The position numbers and the translations under genes were made by a program. 29,737 nucleotides of DNA, taken from positions 1 to 29,737 of IMG/VR virus record IMGVR_UViG_3300030333_000471; one strand, given 5' to 3'. Positions 14,874 through 24,800 of the stretch are shown here, one piece after another (the stretch's first letter is position 1; each line of letters begins with the position of its first letter). Source of the DNA: a virus. The notes under the pieces were generated by a model, which was given only the letters and a program-made list of their open reading frames with translations, was not told where the DNA came from and searched no databases.

Positions 14874-17800
14874 CTATTGCCCTACAAACGTACTAAATTC
14901 TGAACCTGTATCCCAATCAGGAAACAACTCACCTTTAATTTTATAATCTAATGATCGAAGATAGCTAGTATAATCACGCATTGTATCTTTACCGAAAGCT
15001 GTTTTGCCTAACGTATAGCCGGGAATCTTTTGCCCTACTAATGAAGCAAAATCTCCATGTAAAAATTTAATTGCATCTGTACCAATTGGCCCTACAAATG
15101 CTGCCGGATAAGCTCCTAGTTCTCTTGTAAATATACCACCTTGCTTTGCACGTTTATATGTATCATACATCATTGTAAGGCCACCCCATCTTGCTGCGGC
15201 TTCAGCCCCAACTTCAAATACACTTTTCTTATCCCAATCTTCTCCACCTTTATCTCGAACCCAGTTGTTATATCCAGCAACAAAGGTCATTAACATTGCA
15301 GTTGGTACTAATTTTTCAGCAGCTACATGTTTATCTCTTACTAATTGTTTATAACCTTGTTTTAAAATAGTATTAGTAAATGCAGTAGGATAACCCATTA
15401 ATTGTCCAACTAAAGGTCTTGATGTGTCACCTTGTAAACCGCTTGTAAATGCTCTAGGTTTAACACCTGATTGTCTTGATACATCTATAATAACATTTCC
15501 TGAATATCTTGCTGCACCTTGTAAAATGTTGCTGACATACCATTCATTCTTTGTTGTTGCTCCTTTTTTGTACCATTGTAAAGCTTCATCAGCATCAATA
15601 CCTAAATCAGCTAATCTATCTTTAGCTACCATTGCTCTTTTAGAATTAATTTTACCATTAGTTTTAGCAAGTAATTTAACATTATCCATTATCATGTGCT
15701 TACCGCTAATAAAAGAAGTAGTTTGAACAAACTTTGTCCATTGATCTAGAAAATTTAATCTAAAGAATTTATTACTTACGTTTTGTAATCTTTGATTTCC
15801 TAATCCTTCGCCAGCTAATCTGTCTGTCATAGATGTTAATGCTTGTTCCATTACAAGTCCAAAGCGTTGCATTTCTAAATATGCTTCATTAGCAGTTAAA
15901 CCGAAATCATCCATAAGTTCTTTATGTTGATTATTTGTAACTCGTTTGAAACTCATATTAGCTGCATCATGTATACCTTTTAAAGTATTAACAGTTCCAG
16001 CTTGTCCAAAATTTAAAAGTATTTCTGTTAAACTAGATACAGTAGCTAGTGGTAAATAAGCTAAACGATTTGCTAACGCATATGAATCACTTTTTACACC
16101 ACTAGGATTTAAACCTTCTCCTGTTAAACCACGATATAAATCACGAAATCTTTCACGTTCAGCTTTTGTTAATTCTAATCCTGCTTCTTCCATATCATCT
16201 TTAATAGTATTCCTAACAGGAAAACCTTTATTTTTTAAATCTTTTCGACTTCCATTGATCCATCTTTCCATAAACTCATCTTCATTACTTACACCTAAAA
16301 CTCTTTTCTTAGCTAACATATTAGATGCGCCTTCTATATAACGTACAAATCCAGAATGAACATCATCATTTAAAAATTCTTGATACTTTGCATCGTATTC
16401 TAAATCATTAAATTTTCTTTTATTTAAAAAGAAGGAGCCACTACCAGAGCCACTACCTGTGTATAGCTGATTTTTAACATCTAACATTTCGTTTATCATT
16501 CTGTAAGCTTTCTTTTTAGTTTTTGCTTGTCCATCTTCCATTAAAAGTTTTGCAAATTTTTCTTTGTTCTTTTCAATAGCTGATCTTTTCCATTCTCTAG
16601 GAACATAATTATCAATCTTTTGAAATTTAGGATTAGCATCAGCAAGCATATCACCTATATTACTATACAATTGTTTCATTCTTATTGCTGTTGTATTAAC
16701 AGCTTTAGAATAAGACCTATCACTAGAATATACACCACGCATTGCTTTCATTAAGGCATCATTTACATCATCATTCATTTGATATTTAACTTCTAAAGTA
16801 TCAAGTATGCCTGATCTTCTAAACTCTGCAATGTCATTTGTTACACCATAATATCTAGTTAATAAACCACCAAAAATACTACGTTGTTCTTCACTTAAAT
16901 CTCGATGTACAACTTTTTGTTGTCCTGCTTTTGTACCAATCTGATATTCTTTTGTAATTAAATCAGCTAAAACTTTTGCAGTTGGTGATGCATCCATGTA
17001 CGGAGTAATAAATGCTGTAGCTTTTCCAAACGCAATCTTTGAAGTAAAATTTGTTGCATGTTTTAACAATTGACGTTTAACTTCACCAGTTAATTCACCT
17101 GTTGATTCTGCTTCAGCAGCAGCTAATAAATCTCCTAAGACTTTATCTTGTGTGGCTTGTCCTCCACCTATTTCTCGTATAAATCTTTGGAAGTCTTTTG
17201 AGTCTTGTAATTGTTTTTCAGTTATTTCTTCTGCTGACTCAAAGAAATCTTCAATGCCTTTAATTGTTTCAATATTTGTTGCGGTAGTTGTGTTAATAAA
17301 ACTAGGATCAGCTGTTTCTAAACTTTTAACAATTTCAGTACTTGGATCAATTTCATCGACAGTTAAATCTTCTAGTTGTCTAGAAGTATCTACTGGTGAA
17401 CGATTCTTCCAAGCTTGCCATCCTTTACCTATACCATAACCAACCCCACCTAATGCCGCACCAAACCCTGCTCCCATTGCTGTAGCTAATGCAACTTGAT
17501 CAAATTCTATTTTAGTTTTTCTACCTGTTGCAATTTCAACATCTTGTTCAAGATAATCTACTGTACCTGTTTCAGCTGCACCATAAGCTGTACCAGCTAA
17601 AATAGGTTTTTTAGTAATTACTTCTTTAATAGGTTTAAGAACTTTACCAGCTTGTGCTGTTTTAGCGACAACACCTGCACCACCTAACGCTAATGAAGCT
17701 CCACCTGTAGGAACTAAACTTAAAAGTGTAAGTATACCTTCTGGACTTGCAACAAAATCTGTAAGATAATCTTTAGTAGCTTCTAATCCTTCACCAAAAC

Positions 17801-18230
17801 CAGATATTTCTGCTTTATCCCAATCATCTTTTAAGTCATTGTATGCTTGTTTAATATTATCAGGTGCATTTTCTAATATATTTTTATCGGATATTAATGT
17901 TGAGATACGCATAACACGATCACGCATAAATTCAGACATATCATCATTGCCACCCCATGCTCCAAGATCATATGCAGTTCCATGTTTTTCATAATAATCA
18001 GTAAGTAATTCAAATCTTTTTATATTTTCTGGATTTGTTTCAAAATCCGTTACTGTATATTCATGTGGTTCTTCCACTACTGATTTACCTAATGAGGGCT
18101 GCGAAGAACTTTTAACTAGTGTATGCTGTAAAGGCATACTAATAATTGGTTCTATTTCTACTGGTGTATCATCTCTAGTAGTATGCGCTAAAGGCATACT
18201 AAAAGTTTTTTCTTCATACTGTTTTGTCAT
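14874..18230 (-). CDS. Large internal virion / DNA-ejection protein candidate, 1118 aa
   Basis: The size, position among virion genes and Gly/Ala-rich hydrophobic stretches (about residues 160-192, 209-221, 246-270) fit a podovirus internal protein that enters the envelope during ejection, as T7 gp16 does. This is analogy rather than sequence identity. The C-terminal third is well structured (PLVGQLMGYPTAF, LGAYPAAFVGP) and resembles proteins common in marine podoviruses. The N-terminus carries two SMPLxHT motifs (11 and 31) and a 21-residue tag (about 54-74) also found at the C-terminus of the upstream gene. A GSGSGSGS stretch lies mid-protein. No lytic transglycosylase motif was found. The start overlaps the upstream stop as ATGA. 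Confidence 0.75.
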   Translation of the reverse strand: MTKQYEEKTFSMPLAHTTRDDTPVEIEPIISMPLQHTLVKSSSQPSLGKSVVEEPHEYTVTDFETNPENIKRFELLTDYYEKHGTAYDLGAWGGNDDMSEFMRDRVMRISTLISDKNILENAPDNIKQAYNDLKDDWDKAEISGFGEGLEATKDYLTDFVASPEGILTLLSLVPTGGASLALGGAGVVAKTAQAGKVLKPIKEVITKKPILAGTAYGAAETGTVDYLEQDVEIATGRKTKIEFDQVALATAMGAGFGAALGGVGYGIGKGWQAWKNRSPVDTSRQLEDLTVDEIDPSTEIVKSLETADPSFINTTTATNIETIKGIEDFFESAEEITEKQLQDSKDFQRFIREIGGGQATQDKVLGDLLAAAEAESTGELTGEVKRQLLKHATNFTSKIAFGKATAFITPYMDASPTAKVLADLITKEYQIGTKAGQQKVVHRDLSEEQRSIFGGLLTRYYGVTNDIAEFRRSGILDTLEVKYQMNDDVNDALMKAMRGVYSSDRSYSKAVNTTAIRMKQLYSNIGDMLADANPKFQKIDNYVPREWKRSAIEKNKEKFAKLLMEDGQAKTKKKAYRMINEMLDVKNQLYTGSGSGSGSFFLNKRKFNDLEYDAKYQEFLNDDVHSGFVRYIEGASNMLAKKRVLGVSNEDEFMERWINGSRKDLKNKGFPVRNTIKDDMEEAGLELTKAERERFRDLYRGLTGEGLNPSGVKSDSYALANRLAYLPLATVSSLTEILLNFGQAGTVNTLKGIHDAANMSFKRVTNNQHKELMDDFGLTANEAYLEMQRFGLVMEQALTSMTDRLAGEGLGNQRLQNVSNKFFRLNFLDQWTKFVQTTSFISGKHMIMDNVKLLAKTNGKINSKRAMVAKDRLADLGIDADEALQWYKKGATTKNEWYVSNILQGAARYSGNVIIDVSRQSGVKPRAFTSGLQGDTSRPLVGQLMGYPTAFTNTILKQGYKQLVRDKHVAAEKLVPTAMLMTFVAGYNNWVRDKGGEDWDKKSVFEVGAEAAARWGGLTMMYDTYKRAKQGGIFTRELGAYPAAFVGPIGTDAIKFLHGDFASLVGQKIPGYTLGKTAFGKDTMRDYTSYLRSLDYKIKGELFPDWDTGSEFSTFVGQ

Positions 18231-18321
18231 AATCTTGGATCTTCCTGAGACATAGATTCAAATGCTTTTATATTGTCTGGATTTGTTTCAAAATCCGTTT
18301 CTGTATATTCATTTGGTTCTT
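18008..18321 (-). repeat. Pair of 66-bp direct repeats at the junction of two virion genes
   Basis: Copy one is 18008-18073 and copy two is 18256-18321, identical at 61 of 66 positions with no gaps. The first encodes part of the N-terminus of the 1118-aa protein, the second part of the C-terminus of the 586-aa protein. The offset of 248 bp is not a multiple of three, yet each copy is read in the frame giving the same peptide (EYTxTDFETNPxNIKxFE). Confidence 0.92.
18121..18202 (-). repeat. Two 22-bp repeats encoding SMPLxHT
   Basis: 18121-18142 and 18181-18202 match at 20 of 22 bases with a 60-bp offset. They encode the SMPLQHT and SMPLAHT motifs. Each copy also contains the 6-bp inverted pair GTATGC/GCATAC (extended to AGTATGC/GCATACT in the second copy), so each could form a small hairpin. 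Confidence 0.85.
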
Positions 18322-19987
18322 TTGGTTCTTTCTTTGAATGATGTGAAGAATTTTGTAAGAAAATATCATAAATTGATACACCATTTTCTTTTACCATAAA
18401 TGCATTTGGATTTTGCCGCATAAAATCTAAGTAACGTGACTGCTGCATAGGAGCTATCTTTTTAAATTGTGATACATATGATACAAGTTTTCTATCAAGA
18501 GCTTCCGCTTGAGGTCTACTTAAAGACATATTTAAACTTTCAATAGCAGCTTTAAATAATAACGGATTAGCATAATCGCCATGAGCTATGTTAATCCCTG
18601 AACGAAGACGTAAAACTGAATTAACATTTTTATTGCCTATTTTATCCTGCCACCATGATACATCAGTTTTATCCGCAGCAGGTCTTGTTCGTCCTGCCGC
18701 TAAACCCATAGTAAGCATTCGATCAGCTACTTGTATTGCGTCTTCGTCTGTAAGATTATATATATTTCTTGCATTACGTCTGTATAAAAAGACTCTAGCA
18801 AAAAAATCTTTATTCATTGCTTTTATATTTTCAGTTTTTTTAGCATCAGTTTGCCCTTCTGTTTGCTCTGTCATTAAATCATCAAGAATTTTTTTATCGA
18901 CAGAATTACCTGTAGAATGAAAACGTGCTTGTTCTGCCTCACGTAATTCTTCACGAACCATAGTAGAACTTATTGGGTCTGTTACTTGTCCTATTGAATT
19001 ATCAACAGGTTTTCCATTTTCATCTAAATGTTCTAAAGCCATAGTACCTTTTATTTCTTTTGTAACAGAATCTCTTACAACAACAACTGGTACTTTAACA
19101 CCTGTTAAAAATGGATGATCTCTTTCACTAAGTTCGTGTTCATCTGGCTTTTCTGGAAAATTTCTAATTGTTTTAGTAACTGGATCAACTGGCCCATAAT
19201 GTGCTTCCAAATGATCTCTTATTTCTTTTGCTTGTATGCCTCTGAAACCACTACCAACTAATGAATCAAATTGTTTATCATATTCATCAAAGCGTTCATT
19301 AAACTGTCTAAGAACTGTATCTGTTTTTAACAATTCATCAGCATCAGGTACACCGCCTCTACCAGTAATCAAATTAAATGCTTCAGTTAATCTTCTTGCT
19401 TCTTGTTTTCTACCTGCACCGATAAGTTGATTCCATCTATTATTATATGCACCTAATACATTAGTATCTTCACCTGCTAGTTCTGTTAGTTTTCTAGACA
19501 TATTTACTATTTCCTTTCTATTTTTTAAATATTCAGGAAGATCTTCATCAACATGTCCTGTGGCAATAGTTAACGCTTCAGCCGCACTTGCTCTTGGCCC
19601 TAACATTTTTGTAACCATAGGTAAGTATTCATTTTGAATTGCGTGTTCACGCCAGTAAGCTTCAGGGCCGCCCTTATGTTTCATTGCTTCTTCTTGTAAT
19701 CGTATTTGTTCTGCGGCATTAGCCATAATTCTAGTAGCTTTAGCTTTATTATCAATGTATGGCTGTTGAGAAAAAAACTGTTGAGTTTTATTAGCAAGTG
19801 CAGTATCAGTTATATCTTGATACAGGACTCCACCCAAGTCCATAAACAAGCCCATCATCTGTTCTTTTTCTTTATCCTTCCTTGCTTGTTTTGCAATTTC
19901 ATTATTACGTTCTTGAACACCTGTATAAAGTGCCGCTGCTTTTTCACTAGCAGGAACATTTGTCGGAGCCGTTACAATTTTTACCAT
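18227..19987 (-). CDS. Virion protein, internal-core candidate, 586 aa
   Basis: The chain looks mainly helical, with no signal peptide, membrane segment or recognised enzyme motif. An N-terminal helix (ASEKAAALYTGVQERNNEIAKQARKDKEKEQ) and a long soluble middle resemble internal or ejection proteins lying between tail and core genes in marine podoviruses, a role comparable in position to T7 gp15. The C-terminus is a low-complexity linker (SSHHSKKEPKEP) and a 21-residue tag (about 557-577) nearly identical to the N-terminal tag of the next protein. GAGGAT precedes the ATG. The stop overlaps the next gene as ATGA. Confidence 0.7.
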   Translation of the reverse strand: MVKIVTAPTNVPASEKAAALYTGVQERNNEIAKQARKDKEKEQMMGLFMDLGGVLYQDITDTALANKTQQFFSQQPYIDNKAKATRIMANAAEQIRLQEEAMKHKGGPEAYWREHAIQNEYLPMVTKMLGPRASAAEALTIATGHVDEDLPEYLKNRKEIVNMSRKLTELAGEDTNVLGAYNNRWNQLIGAGRKQEARRLTEAFNLITGRGGVPDADELLKTDTVLRQFNERFDEYDKQFDSLVGSGFRGIQAKEIRDHLEAHYGPVDPVTKTIRNFPEKPDEHELSERDHPFLTGVKVPVVVVRDSVTKEIKGTMALEHLDENGKPVDNSIGQVTDPISSTMVREELREAEQARFHSTGNSVDKKILDDLMTEQTEGQTDAKKTENIKAMNKDFFARVFLYRRNARNIYNLTDEDAIQVADRMLTMGLAAGRTRPAADKTDVSWWQDKIGNKNVNSVLRLRSGINIAHGDYANPLLFKAAIESLNMSLSRPQAEALDRKLVSYVSQFKKIAPMQQSRYLDFMRQNPNAFMVKENGVSIYDIFLQNSSHHSKKEPKEPNEYTETDFETNPDNIKAFESMSQEDPRL

Positions 19988-19997
19988 TTATATATCC

Positions 19998-20567
19998 TCA
20001 CTTATCCAGTAAGCTTTTTCTTTCTGCTAATAAACTATCAATTTTTTCCTGTGGAATTTCTTGAATATCTTCCATAATTTCTTCAGGAACTACACCTTCA
20101 GGTATATTTGTAATATCACGTTCAACATCTTTTAATTTTTGACTTTCCATTCGTTGAGCAAACGTCATATTTTTTGTTTCTTCTTCATAATCTTCTGCTA
20201 TTTCTAAATCTTCATCTTCAAAAATAGGCTCAACACCTGCTCTTTCTGCAAGAGCAAGAAGCATATAAATAAGAGGTTCTGCTAGTAACATCATTAAATT
20301 AGAATCCCATTTACCTTCTTGAAAACCTATAAATAACATTCCTTTTACTAAATCAAGCAGGGGAACTTTATTATCTAATAATCGAATAATATCAACATAT
20401 GTATCTTCTTCAATTAAATTACTCCATATTGATCTAACTGCTTCATGTGGATTTGTAAATTCTGGAGGACGTTCATAAGGAGCCGGATCACTTGGATCAG
20501 CCGTTAAAGATTGTCCGGGTATCGGGAATAAACCTTTTTGATTAATTTCCGCTATACGTGGATTCAT
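19998..20567 (-). CDS. Virion-associated protein, 189 aa
   Basis: The N-terminus is an extended Pro-rich segment (GLFPIPGQSLTADPSDPAPYERPPEF), then a helical domain including the hydrophobic MMLLAEPLIYMLLALAE (about 92-108), then a very acidic C-terminal half (EDEDLEIAEDYEEE). The pattern recalls a conserved structural protein of marine phages whose exact role I cannot name. The ATG overlaps the upstream stop by four bases, so its production is tied to the 425-aa protein. A chaperone-like or assembly role for the acidic tail is conceivable. Confidence 0.65.
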   Translation of the reverse strand: MNPRIAEINQKGLFPIPGQSLTADPSDPAPYERPPEFTNPHEAVRSIWSNLIEEDTYVDIIRLLDNKVPLLDLVKGMLFIGFQEGKWDSNLMMLLAEPLIYMLLALAERAGVEPIFEDEDLEIAEDYEEETKNMTFAQRMESQKLKDVERDITNIPEGVVPEEIMEDIQEIPQEKIDSLLAERKSLLDK

Positions 20568-21841
20568 GAAGGTACTCCTTGTTGTTGTTCATTACCAACC
20601 ATAAAATGTCTCCATTGATCCCATACTGCTGTAGCACCCCAATATCCTCCATTTTGCATACTTCTGTTATAGTCAGCAGCACTTGCAAGTACATCTGTTG
20701 TAGTGTCTGCACCAGTACCCATTTCAGGCATATCTCCCATTACAAAAGAATAAGATTTAGGGTCTGGACGATCACCATATACTAATTTATCTGCACCTTT
20801 TGATGCTACTTGTGCTACACCTGTAGTTAAAAATTCATCTCCCATACCTAATAAATATTCACCAGTTTTTTTACCGTCAGTAATAGTTGATGTAATTTGA
20901 TTTTTAACATTAACTAAATAATCACCAGCTTTTTCAGCCCAGTTTTTTTCTGTTTTAGCTAGTATGCTATCAGATTCTCCCAATGCGTGATTAATATCAA
21001 AACCATCAGCATTAGCTTGTTCTATAATCTTATCACTTACATCAAACTTAGCCTTTCCTTGAAGGCTAGATATTGTAGCTTGACCAGCATTATAAGCTTC
21101 GTCAGATACATTAAAAGAAGGAGAATTAACTCTTGTTTCAAGTGTATTTATATTAGCTCTTGTCTCATCTAAAAAAGTACCAAAATCTTTTGCTGGTGTA
21201 GTAAATATATCGGCCTCTGCTAATTTAGGATTTTTAAAAATATCTACTTGTTCTAATTTAGATTCTGGTTTAAAGATATCTGCTTCTTTTAATTTAGGTT
21301 TAAGTAGTCTAGCTTGTCGTTGACTATAAGTTTCATTTAGATTAAAACCTTCAAAGTCAAAACCTTCTCTAATACCACTAAACATTTTTTGAACATCCTT
21401 AGACATCTTATCAGCAAATTGACCATTCGTTAATTTATATTGATCTAAGCTCCAGTTCTTTCCTGTTACGGCATTGAAAGCATCATCTAGTCTTAGGGAT
21501 TCTGCAACTGTTCCTACTGTATTAGTAATAGCATCTGTTACACCTTGAGTAATGCTTTTTACAGGTTTCATTACTTTACTGCCAACATTAATAGCAGCAT
21601 TAATAAATTTACCTGCTCCATTAACAATAGGTGCAGCAATACCAGTATAATTAATCATTCCTTCTGCTAACATTCCCATTAAATCTGGTAAACCCGGCAG
21701 TATAAAAGACATAGCAATTTGACCTAAGATTCCAATCTTACCCATAAATTTACCAACAGCTTTAAAAGCTTTCTTAACGCCTTTAACTACACCTTTAACG
21801 CCAGTTTTAATTCCTTTCCATGCTTTACTTAACCAACCCAT
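20564..21841 (-). CDS. Virion protein with basic amphipathic N-terminus, 425 aa
   Basis: It begins with a Lys/Gly/Val repeat helix (WLSKAWKGIKTGVKGVVKGV) followed by a hydrophobic stretch (about 36-60), an arrangement able to insert into membranes. Such N-termini are common in small internal proteins of marine podoviruses (compare T7 gp14 by position only). Residues 181-213 hold three copies of a KLxExDIF motif. The C-terminal half is polar and lacks recognisable enzymes. AGGAG precedes the ATG. Likely role: part of the ejected channel or tail-core complex. Confidence 0.7.
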   Translation of the reverse strand: MGWLSKAWKGIKTGVKGVVKGVKKAFKAVGKFMGKIGILGQIAMSFILPGLPDLMGMLAEGMINYTGIAAPIVNGAGKFINAAINVGSKVMKPVKSITQGVTDAITNTVGTVAESLRLDDAFNAVTGKNWSLDQYKLTNGQFADKMSKDVQKMFSGIREGFDFEGFNLNETYSQRQARLLKPKLKEADIFKPESKLEQVDIFKNPKLAEADIFTTPAKDFGTFLDETRANINTLETRVNSPSFNVSDEAYNAGQATISSLQGKAKFDVSDKIIEQANADGFDINHALGESDSILAKTEKNWAEKAGDYLVNVKNQITSTITDGKKTGEYLLGMGDEFLTTGVAQVASKGADKLVYGDRPDPKSYSFVMGDMPEMGTGADTTTDVLASAADYNRSMQNGGYWGATAVWDQWRHFMVGNEQQQGVPS

Positions 21842-21850
21842 TTTTTTCTC

Positions 21851-24800
21851 CTATACATTTACAACCGCAGTTCTATCTAATCCTAATGCATTTTTAATTC
21901 CAGTTATCATACTACCCATATGAGTATATTTACCTTTTTCACCTGCGGCTGATTCATTTCCAATCGCAGCAATATATAATTGAGTAGTTCTTGTTTCATC
22001 ATTTTCATATGATTGTCTAATATATGCAGCTTCATCACGCAATTGTTGATATAAAAATGCTTGTTCCGCTGCGGTCATACCAAAAGAATTTTGAACATTA
22101 ATTCTATTTGCTTCATTTTGTGCAGCTGTATCAGCCATTGATGCATTACGTAAATAATTAACATATGCTTGTTCAATTGCTACTTGATTTTGTGTATTAA
22201 ATTGATAGCGTTGATCTTCACGTTGCCGATTAAAAATATCTAATTGCTTTGTCATTTCAGCTTCAGTTAATGCAACTTGAATATTATTACCTGATACTCT
22301 AGCATCACGTTGCTCTTTTAATTGTTGGTTAAACTGAGTCATTTGATTCATATTTTGTTTATTATTTAACTCTGTTTGTTGTGCAAGTTGTGTCATAAAC
22401 TGATTAACTTGGTTTTGATTTGCCGCATTAAATTGTGCTGCTGCATTAGAAGCTGACTGATCAGAAAGTAATACTTGTTGCTGTTGTTGAGCTTCTAATA
22501 TTGTAGCTTGCTGATTAGCATTAAACTGAGCCATATCCATTTGTAAAAATGTTTGAGCATTTTGAGCTTTTAATCTTGCATTACCTTCTAAAGTTGCTAA
22601 ATCCATACCAGCCATTGCTGTGGCTTCTTGCATTGTAGCTTGTTGTCTAGCATTGAAATCAGTAAGAGTCATTGTTTGCATAAATTTACTATTAGCTAGT
22701 TCAGTCTGTTGTATTTCATTAAACTTAGCCATATCTAAATTAGCAACTGTCATAGCATTTTGAACCGCACGTTGTTGATCAACATTAAGCTGTGCCAGAT
22801 TCATTTGACTTGCAATTTGAGCCGAAGTAGTATTTACTTGTAACAGTTTATTTAAATTAGCAAGTTCTGTTTGTTGTGCTGCCGATAAATTTTCAGATTC
22901 TGTTTGATTAAGAGAAGATAAACTTGCTAACTTTATTTGTTGCTCATTAGAAAGATTAGCAATTTCCATTTGCTGTTTAAAGCCTTCATTCTTTGATAAG
23001 AAATCCGCAGCTATTTGCATTTCAGCTAATCGTTCTTGGTTCTGAGCCGTGACATTTTCACGTTCTGTTGAACTCATTATTTGAAGTTCAGCAAGTTCTA
23101 CTTGTTGTTCATTACCTAATTCTTGAGCATTTATAGCTTGTTGGTTTTGAGATTTTATAACCGCAGCTTGTTGTCTATTTTGTAAATCTTGTAATCTTGC
23201 AGTTTGTTCTCTTTCAGCAGAAGTCAGCATAGCTTGTTGTGTAAACTGACTTTGAAGGGTTGCCATATTCTGAGCCATCTGAGCCGTTTGAGATTCTGCT
23301 GTTTGTCTATTAGCTAAGTTTGACATACGCACTTGCATATCAGCAGTAGCTTGAGAAAGATTAGCTTGTTGCTGATTTGAAAGATTTTGTGCTGCTCTAG
23401 TTTGTAATGCTTGTGCATTAGACTGAGCAATAGGCATAGCACTTTGAATAATTGCATTAAAAAGTGAATCTCTACCTACAGAAGAAGCAGCTAAACCACG
23501 TTGAGCTAAGTTACTATTTGCTAGTTCTACCGCTGGTCTAGCCCAAACAGGTACTTCACCTTGATCTATACTAGCTAATAAATTTTCCATTTGTGAAGAT
23601 ACTAAAGCTTCAGTTGGTAAAGCCGCTATTGCCGCTTGTACTTCTACTGGTTGTGTATCCATTTGAGCCTCTACTTCAGCCGGATCTTCTACAACAATAG
23701 CCGTCAAATCTGAAGGAATACCACCAACTTCAGCAAGCATATTAGCTGCTGCACCTTTTGCAGCTTCACCTTTAAAAGTTCTAGCTTGTGCCGCAGCATA
23801 ACCAACTTCTTCTTCTATACGTGCTGCCTTGCCTTCTTCAATAGGTGTTCCAATAATAGCATTACGTTGTTGTACTCTAGCATTATCAGTCGCTGCCATT
23901 GTAGCAACTGTTCCAGTAACAGGATTAATTTTAGCTTCAGTTGATAAATCAAAACCCTGCGATGTTGATAAAGCTTCTACTTCTGCTAAACGATTACGTT
24001 CTGCCGCTACAGCTTCTTGAGTTAAGCCTTCATTTTCAATTAATTTTGCTACTGCTTCAGAACTAAGTTCCCCTTTAGCAGCTGAAACTAATGCAGGATT
24101 TTCAACTTTATAAGCATCATATGTTCTAACTTGTTGATAAAGCGAAGGATCTTGTGCTTGTTGTGCTACATTTTTTCCATATGCAGTAGAATAAATAATA
24201 GGTCGTTTTAAACCAGAAGTTGCATCTCCTAAATTAAAAGCATCAGATATATAAGCTAAAGCATCTTTTCTTTTATCTGCCGAAGCAGTAGGAATTTTTT
24301 CTGCTGTCATTTCTAATGGTGTACCATACTCAGGTCGTTGTAATGGAATACGAGGCCCAAAACCTCTATCTCCTACAACACCTGAAACACCCGGCCCTGT
24401 TTGTCCTGTTTGTTGCTGTTGTTCATAAACAGCAGTAGCTTTCTCCATTAAAGGATTCCACCATTTTAATTGTTCTTCAGTAGCAGGTTGCCACCTATAA
24501 TTATTCCATCGTACTTCTGCTACGCCTGTAGTTGGATTATACCGTCCTTGAACAATCATAGGTCTACCATCTTCAGTTGTATACTGCCTTGAAAATACTG
24601 GCCCTGCTGTTACTCCAGTTTGCGTATCCCAACTATAATCTTTATCTTCTCCTCCCGGCCTACCCATATTAAAAAATCTTGATTGTTTTTGAGTTTTTTG
24701 TTTTGTTTCTGCATCACTCCAATCATCAGTAACCATTTCTGGCGGTTCTCTTCTTTGCCCTGTTTCTATATTTTGTGGTGGTTGTCCTGCTGGTCTAACA

